Assembly (NCBI RefSeq): GCF_004016525.1
Contig: NZ_SACJ01000002.1
Span: 372,001 to 436,000, forward strand
Origin: Flavobacterium sufflavum
GTDB lineage: Bacteria; Bacteroidota; Bacteroidia; Flavobacteriales; Flavobacteriaceae
Length of the DNA: 64,000 bases
Reading direction: 5' to 3'
In this document: positions 60,033 to 64,000 of the stretch, piece after piece
How positions within the stretch are numbered: position 1 is the stretch's first letter
Layout: the number at the start of each line of letters is the position of its first letter
Position numbers and translations under genes: made by a program
Notes under the pieces: model-generated
What the model was told of the DNA's origin: nothing
Seen by the model: only the letters and a program-made list of their open reading frames with translations
The model's database searches: none

Positions 60033-60719
60033 ATGTTGAAAAATAAATCATATATCGGGATTTCGTTTATTGTTTTAATTTTTGGAATTTATGCAGTTCC
60101 AAAGATTATTTCACGTATTCAAAATGGAGATGTTGTTAAGGCCGATCGTTTAGATAAAGTGTCGTCTGGCAGTAATTCAGAAGAAAATTTGGTAAAAATT
60201 GGTCCGGCACCAAAATTCGAATTGACAAATCAGGATAATCAAAAGATAAATAATGCAACTTATAAAGGGAAAGTTTATGTTTTGGAATTTTTCTTTACAA
60301 GCTGTCCTTCTATTTGTCCAAAAATGAATCAAAGCATGTTAATTCTGGAGAAAAAATTCTTTGGGAATCCTAACTTCGGAATCGTTTCCATTACAATTGA
60401 CCCTAAACATGATACTCCTGAGGTTTTAAAATCTCATGCTAAATTGATAGGGGCGACTTCGTCTAATTGGAATTTTTTAACTGGCGAAAGACAAACAATA
60501 TTTGATTTGGCTAACAAAGGTTTTAATCTTTATGCAGGAGAAAACAGCAAGGTAAATGGTGGATTTGAGCATTCAGGAATGTTTGCTTTGATTGATAAAA
60601 ATGGTAATATCCGTTGTAGAAAAGATGATTTTGGAAATCCAATTTTATATTATGATGGATTAGAAAAAGCAGGAGTTAGAGATATTCAACAGGATATCAG
60701 TATTTTATTAGCAGAATAA
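60033..60719 (+). CDS. SCO1/SenC copper chaperone of cytochrome oxidase
   Basis: 228 residues with an N-terminal membrane anchor and a periplasmic thioredoxin fold. The copper motif is FFTSCPSICPKMNQSML (CxxxC) and the distal His is in GGFEHSGMFALID. It inserts copper into the CuA site of subunit II. It lies 9 bases after the cysteine-less paralogue. Confidence 0.95.
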   Translation: MLKNKSYIGISFIVLIFGIYAVPKIISRIQNGDVVKADRLDKVSSGSNSEENLVKIGPAPKFELTNQDNQKINNATYKGKVYVLEFFFTSCPSICPKMNQSMLILEKKFFGNPNFGIVSITIDPKHDTPEVLKSHAKLIGATSSNWNFLTGERQTIFDLANKGFNLYAGENSKVNGGFEHSGMFALIDKNGNIRCRKDDFGNPILYYDGLEKAGVRDIQQDISILLAE

Positions 60720-60722
60720 ATT

Positions 60723-61265
60723 ATGGAAAATCAAAGTTTAGAAACAAAATACAATAAGTGGATTGTACTATTGTCAGTTGTAATTCCATTAGTGGTTGCA
60801 ATCCTTTTTGGAGTTAATTTGAGAAAATTGGGTTATGATGTAGAGCCACTTTCTTTTTTACCTCCTATTTATGCTACCATAAATGGGATTACAGCAATTG
60901 TATTGGTTTTGGCTGTGTTGGCTATAAAAAAAGGAAACAGACAATTACATGAAAGCTTAATGAAAACGGCTATAGCTTGTTCTGTTGCCTTTTTAGCGAT
61001 GTATGTAGCCTATCACATGACTTCCGATTCTACAAAATTTGGAGGTGAAGGAATTATAAAATACGTGTATTATTTTATATTAATAACTCATATTGTTCTT
61101 TCGGTTGTTATTATTCCACTGGTTTTAATCACTTATGTTCGTGCTTTGGCACAAGTATTTGATAAGCATAAAAAAATTGCTAAAATTACTTTTCCTATCT
61201 GGTTGTATGTTGCGGTTACAGGTGTTATTGTGTATTTAATGATTTCTCCTTATTATGTTTACTAA
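60723..61265 (+). CDS. DUF420 family membrane protein
   Basis: 180 residues, five membrane helices. Family marks FGVNLRKLGYDVEPLSFLPPIYATINGITAIVLV (part) and MYVAYHMTSD, KYVYYFILITHIVLSVVIIPL. It usually accompanies cytochrome oxidase genes and is thought to be an assembly or heme-related factor (CtaM-like). Starts 3 bases after sco. Confidence 0.92.
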   Translation: MENQSLETKYNKWIVLLSVVIPLVVAILFGVNLRKLGYDVEPLSFLPPIYATINGITAIVLVLAVLAIKKGNRQLHESLMKTAIACSVAFLAMYVAYHMTSDSTKFGGEGIIKYVYYFILITHIVLSVVIIPLVLITYVRALAQVFDKHKKIAKITFPIWLYVAVTGVIVYLMISPYYVY

Positions 61266-61533
61266 AGTCAGAAGTCAGAAGTTAGAAGTTAGAAGTGAAA
61301 ATGGTAAAGTGAAAATTCTATTTTCTATTTTCTGTTTTCTATTTTCTATGTTTTTTTCTCTTACTACTAACGCTCAATGTGCTATGTGTAGAGCTGCCTT
61401 AGGTGGTGATGCTAACGTAGAGAAAGCAAAAGCCGTCAATGATGGAATTGTTTATCTGATGGTTATTCCTTATTTACTAGTGGCTGTAATTGGTTATTTT
61501 GTTTATCGAATGAAGAAAAATAAAACGAAATAG
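61255..61533 (+). CDS. Small CAMCRA membrane protein with repeat-derived N-terminus
   Basis: 92 residues. The conserved part starts at NAQCAMCRAALGGDANVEKAKAVNDG (in part) followed by one helix; this protein regularly follows DUF420 in flavobacteria. The first 35 residues (MFTKVRSQKLEVRSENGKVK, then ILFSIFCFLFSMFFSL) are encoded by two heptamer repeats, so the signal peptide hydrophobic core is repeat-made. Overlaps DUF420 by 11 bases. The true start could be one of the ATGs downstream. Confidence 0.75.
   Translation: MFTKVRSQKLEVRSENGKVKILFSIFCFLFSMFFSLTTNAQCAMCRAALGGDANVEKAKAVNDGIVYLMVIPYLLVAVIGYFVYRMKKNKTK
61264..61299. repeat. TCAGAAG heptamer repeat
   Basis: About five copies of a seven-base unit (TCAGAAG, TCAGAAG, TTAGAAG, TTAGAAG, TGAAAAT) within the start of the CAMCRA gene. 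Confidence 0.85.
61316..61350. repeat. TCTATTT heptamer repeat
   Basis: Five units TCTATTT (one TCTGTTT, one TCTATGT) code for the hydrophobic signal-peptide core. Confidence 0.85.
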
Positions 61534-61535
61534 TT

Positions 61536-62942
61536 TTATTTGAAACCGTCAACAGTAATGTTGATTTCTCCATTTACTTTTACAAAAGCAATAATAGCAT
61601 TTTGGCTCAGTTCTATTTTTTGAAATTGAATGTCCTCCATTTTTCCATTTACAAATACCCCCGTCATTGGCGAGTAATTGTTCAGGTAGTTTAGCATGGT
61701 TTTCTTTCCTTCTTCAAGGTTGGGTTTAATCGAATAGCGGCAGTTTTCCTGAATTTTTCTTAAAATTATTCCTTGAGCAAGCCAGTTTGCGGTGCGCATT
61801 AATTTGCTTTTGGTGTCTAAGGCATAATCCAATTCATCAAAATAAATTTCTTTTTTCTCGGGATTGTATTTTGGAAATCCTGCCAGATATATCGTTCCGT
61901 TTAGTGAGCCGGTTAAATCTAAGGCAATGACCATTTTTCCGCTTTTGTGCCAGATATTTACGTCTTCTACTTTTACTTTTCTTGAACCAGAGGCAAATTC
62001 TTCACCAGTGAAATTTTTCTTCATTATTCTGGAGGCATCAGCATAACTGGAAACGGCAGTAATATTTGCTGTAATTTGATTCGGAATTTTACTGACAGCC
62101 TTCAATGTGATTTGATTCGCATTGAATTTAGTTTCCGGAACCTGACCTATAATAGTTTCCATATTGCATTTCATACCCATTTGTAATAGAAAAGATTCGT
62201 TTTTTAAATGGGCTGCTGTGGAATATATTTCTACAGGGACAATTCTGAGCCAACTTTCGTAAGCTTCATTCATTTGAAAGGGAGTGCAGATTTTTTGTAG
62301 AGCCGCCATAACATTGGGTTTAAAATCCGTTGATTTTTCAATAGCGTCATCAATCTTTTTTTCTATTTTGGATTTGAATAATTTTATAGAAGGATTAATT
62401 AAGTAAGTTACAGGCATGTTTTTACCAAAAACACTCATAGTCGGACTTTCGTTCCAGTCTAAAGAGGTCAATTCGGTTTGGGTTTTCAGTTTCCAGTTGT
62501 TTAGACTTACCGTGCTATTTAGCGTTACAACCCCATTTAAATTAAATTCTTTAGTATTGTAAAGTGAAACTCCCATTGTTTTTGTTCCAATTCGGTATTT
62601 TATGATGGCTTTTAATGGTAGTATGGTGGTGATTTTTTCTGAACTGGCAGCACTACCGTTTTTAATGGTAATAGGAGCAAGTTTCCAAATTTTCATTTCT
62701 ATATCATCGTCTTCGATGTTGCTGTCGTCATAAATCAATCCGTTTAATGCGATGTTGGTTTGGTTTTCAATGTCTTTTAATTTGATGCTTATAGGCAAAT
62801 TGATAAACGAAGGAACATTGTTATAAACAATCGGACTGGCATCATCTGGCTCAGGTTTTAATGTGGCAATTTTTTGAGAAGTAGAACAACCTATAACAGC
62901 CAGTAGACTAGTGAAAACAGTTAAGAAAATAATTTTTTTCAT
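61536..62942 (-). CDS. DUF4403 family lipoprotein
   Basis: 468 residues with lipoprotein signal MKKIIFLTVFTSLLAVIGCS (IGC). The mature protein matches DUF4403 (SLNNWKLKTQTELTSLDWNESPTMSVFGKNMPVTYLINPSI, in part), a two-domain lipid-binding-like fold (BPI/TULIP type by general knowledge). Located in the outer or inner membrane as a lipoprotein. Convergent with the CAMCRA gene. Confidence 0.88.
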   Translation of the reverse strand: MKKIIFLTVFTSLLAVIGCSTSQKIATLKPEPDDASPIVYNNVPSFINLPISIKLKDIENQTNIALNGLIYDDSNIEDDDIEMKIWKLAPITIKNGSAASSEKITTILPLKAIIKYRIGTKTMGVSLYNTKEFNLNGVVTLNSTVSLNNWKLKTQTELTSLDWNESPTMSVFGKNMPVTYLINPSIKLFKSKIEKKIDDAIEKSTDFKPNVMAALQKICTPFQMNEAYESWLRIVPVEIYSTAAHLKNESFLLQMGMKCNMETIIGQVPETKFNANQITLKAVSKIPNQITANITAVSSYADASRIMKKNFTGEEFASGSRKVKVEDVNIWHKSGKMVIALDLTGSLNGTIYLAGFPKYNPEKKEIYFDELDYALDTKSKLMRTANWLAQGIILRKIQENCRYSIKPNLEEGKKTMLNYLNNYSPMTGVFVNGKMEDIQFQKIELSQNAIIAFVKVNGEINITVDGFK

Positions 62943-63055
62943 TGGATTGATTTGAAGTTGTAAATTTAGAAAAAGCTTTTAATTCCTGTTAAAAAAAGAG
63001 AAGACTAAATGACGAAGCTTTTATTTGTTTGATTTTTAAATGTTTTTGAAGGATT

Positions 63056-63087
63056 TGAATATTCTTAGCAAGAAAAACTTATTTTTG
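63056..63087 (+). promoter_or_regulatory. Promoter of the TolC-family gene
   Basis: TTG at 63056-63058, a 21-base spacer and TATTTTTG at 63080-63087, 35 bases before the ATG at 63123. Confidence 0.75.
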
Positions 63088-63122
63088 TGTAGTAACTTTA
63101 CTTCATTTTAGTTCGAATAAAT

Positions 63123-64000
63123 ATGAATCCAAAAAAATATTTTAGTTTACTACTTTTTGTAATAATTAGTTTTTATTCGAATGCACAATCTCGTCGATGG
63201 TCTTTGGAAGACTGTGTAAAATATGCTTTAGAGCATAATATTTCCATCAGACAATCAGAGTTAGATACCCAATCGGCAGGGATAGATAAAAAAACTGCTT
63301 TTGGAAGTTTTTTGCCTACTGTATCGGCTAATGCTTCTCATTCCTGGAATATTGGTTTGAATCAGGATATTACTACCGGACTTTTAAAAAATCAGACTAC
63401 TCAGTTTACTTCGGCTGGAGCCAATGTGGGAATTGATATTTACAAAGGTTTGCAAAATTTAAATACGTTGAGAAAAGCAAATCTTTCTGTTGTGGCTGCA
63501 AAATACCAATTGCAAAAAATGAAAGAAGATATTGCTCTTAATGTTGCTAATGCTTATTTGCAGGTGCTTTTTAACAAAGAGAATTTAAAGGTGCAAAATA
63601 ATCAATTGGTTATTGATACGAAACAATTAAACAGAACTCAGGAATTAGTCAATGCAGGGACTTTGCCTAAAGGGGATTTGTTAGATGTCAAAGTTACTAT
63701 TGCTGCCGATAATCAAAAAGTAATTAATGCCGAGAATGCTTTGCTGATTGCTAAGTTAAGTTTGACTCAACTTTTACAACTGGATAGTTTTGAAAATTTC
63801 GATGTTACTGATTCTAATGAATTCCAAATGGATCAGGCTATTTTATCCCAAACACCAACAGCAATTTATGATAAAGCAAAGCAAGAGCGCGTGGAGTTGA
63901 AAATTGCTCAGACCAATCTGGAAATTGCCCAGAAAAATGTAATTATAGCTAAAGGTGCTTACCAACCCACTTTGAGAGGTTTCTATAATTTTAATAGCCG
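63123..64000 (+). CDS. TolC-family outer-membrane efflux protein, 3'-truncated by window edge
   Basis: Open to the last base of the window (292 codons). Signal peptide MNPKKYFSLLLFVIISFYSN, then the TolC/OEP pattern WSLEDCVKYALEHNISIRQSELD, the helical hairpins, NVANAYLQVLFNKENLKVQ and TQELVNAGTLPKGDLLDVKV. It should form the outer-membrane channel of an RND or ABC efflux system; the adaptor and pump genes would lie to the right. Confidence 0.93.
   Translation, partial: MNPKKYFSLLLFVIISFYSNAQSRRWSLEDCVKYALEHNISIRQSELDTQSAGIDKKTAFGSFLPTVSANASHSWNIGLNQDITTGLLKNQTTQFTSAGANVGIDIYKGLQNLNTLRKANLSVVAAKYQLQKMKEDIALNVANAYLQVLFNKENLKVQNNQLVIDTKQLNRTQELVNAGTLPKGDLLDVKVTIAADNQKVINAENALLIAKLSLTQLLQLDSFENFDVTDSNEFQMDQAILSQTPTAIYDKAKQERVELKIAQTNLEIAQKNVIIAKGAYQPTLRGFYNFNS

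Noticed and set aside
1..64000. Riboswitches and rRNA genes
   Set aside because: I looked for typical riboswitch cores and for rRNA sequence on both strands and found none I can support.

Overview
The window is AT-rich chromosomal DNA of a gliding member of the Bacteroidetes, most likely Flavobacterium or a close relative. The evidence is a full-length 2406-residue SprA, a RemB-like outer-membrane protein, AT-rich codon use, weak Shine-Dalgarno sequences, promoters of the flavobacterial TTG-N(17-23)-TAnnTTTG type, and many dispersed hairpin repeats between genes.

Layout. Positions 1-5658 hold a disaccharide cluster: a PfkB sugar kinase cut by the left edge, a GH13_18 glucoside phosphorylase, an MFS permease and a GH37 trehalase. 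A CBS protein follows. Positions 6398-16628 are core genes: ruvA, sprA, gcvH, a VanZ-like gene, trxA and a DUF58 gene. Next are two identical tRNA-Asp genes, a DUF456 protein, a lipoprotein, a glycosyltransferase/LPG-synthase-TM pair, ruvC, a four-helix-bundle gene lying among repeats, hemW, a GNAT acetyltransferase and an MmcQ/YjbR protein.

Positions 23793-30844 form a compact catabolic locus: a LacI repressor with two near-identical palindromic operators, then an iron-type alcohol dehydrogenase, a DapA-family aldolase, PdxA2, a DUF1537 acid-sugar kinase and a sodium symporter. The last three point to a four-carbon acid sugar. The dehydrogenase and aldolase are not part of the published tetronate routes, so this is a good candidate for an undescribed pathway variant.

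Positions 30968-42547 are mixed housekeeping genes (bPH/SHOCT protein, DUF4407, pckA, DUF423, saccharopine dehydrogenase-like, lepB, AraC-type regulator, M20 peptidase). Several dispersed repeat families lie among them, including two copies of a 170-bp MITE-like element.

Positions 42713-51734 are an integrated mobile element of about 9 kb in the 3' end of tRNA-Leu(TAG). It is bounded by 32-bp direct repeats (attL, attR). It carries a tyrosine integrase, a Fic protein, an excisionase-like HTH protein, a candidate replication initiator, an XRE regulator and cargo encoding lipoproteins or secreted proteins. No relaxase, type IV secretion or virion genes are visible. Matching 11-bp tandem repeats near both ends look like integrase arm sites, and the element brings its own terminator for the tRNA gene.

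To the right are a higBA toxin-antitoxin pair, deoC, remB, a second RelE/ParE-type module, and a cytochrome oxidase assembly operon: heme O synthase, two subunit III genes, subunit IV, a SCO-like protein without cysteines, SCO, DUF420, and a small CAMCRA protein whose N-terminus is built on heptamer repeats. A DUF4403 lipoprotein and a TolC-family gene cut by the right edge end the window.

All calls come from reading the sequence. Family names rest on motif recognition; no database search was run.
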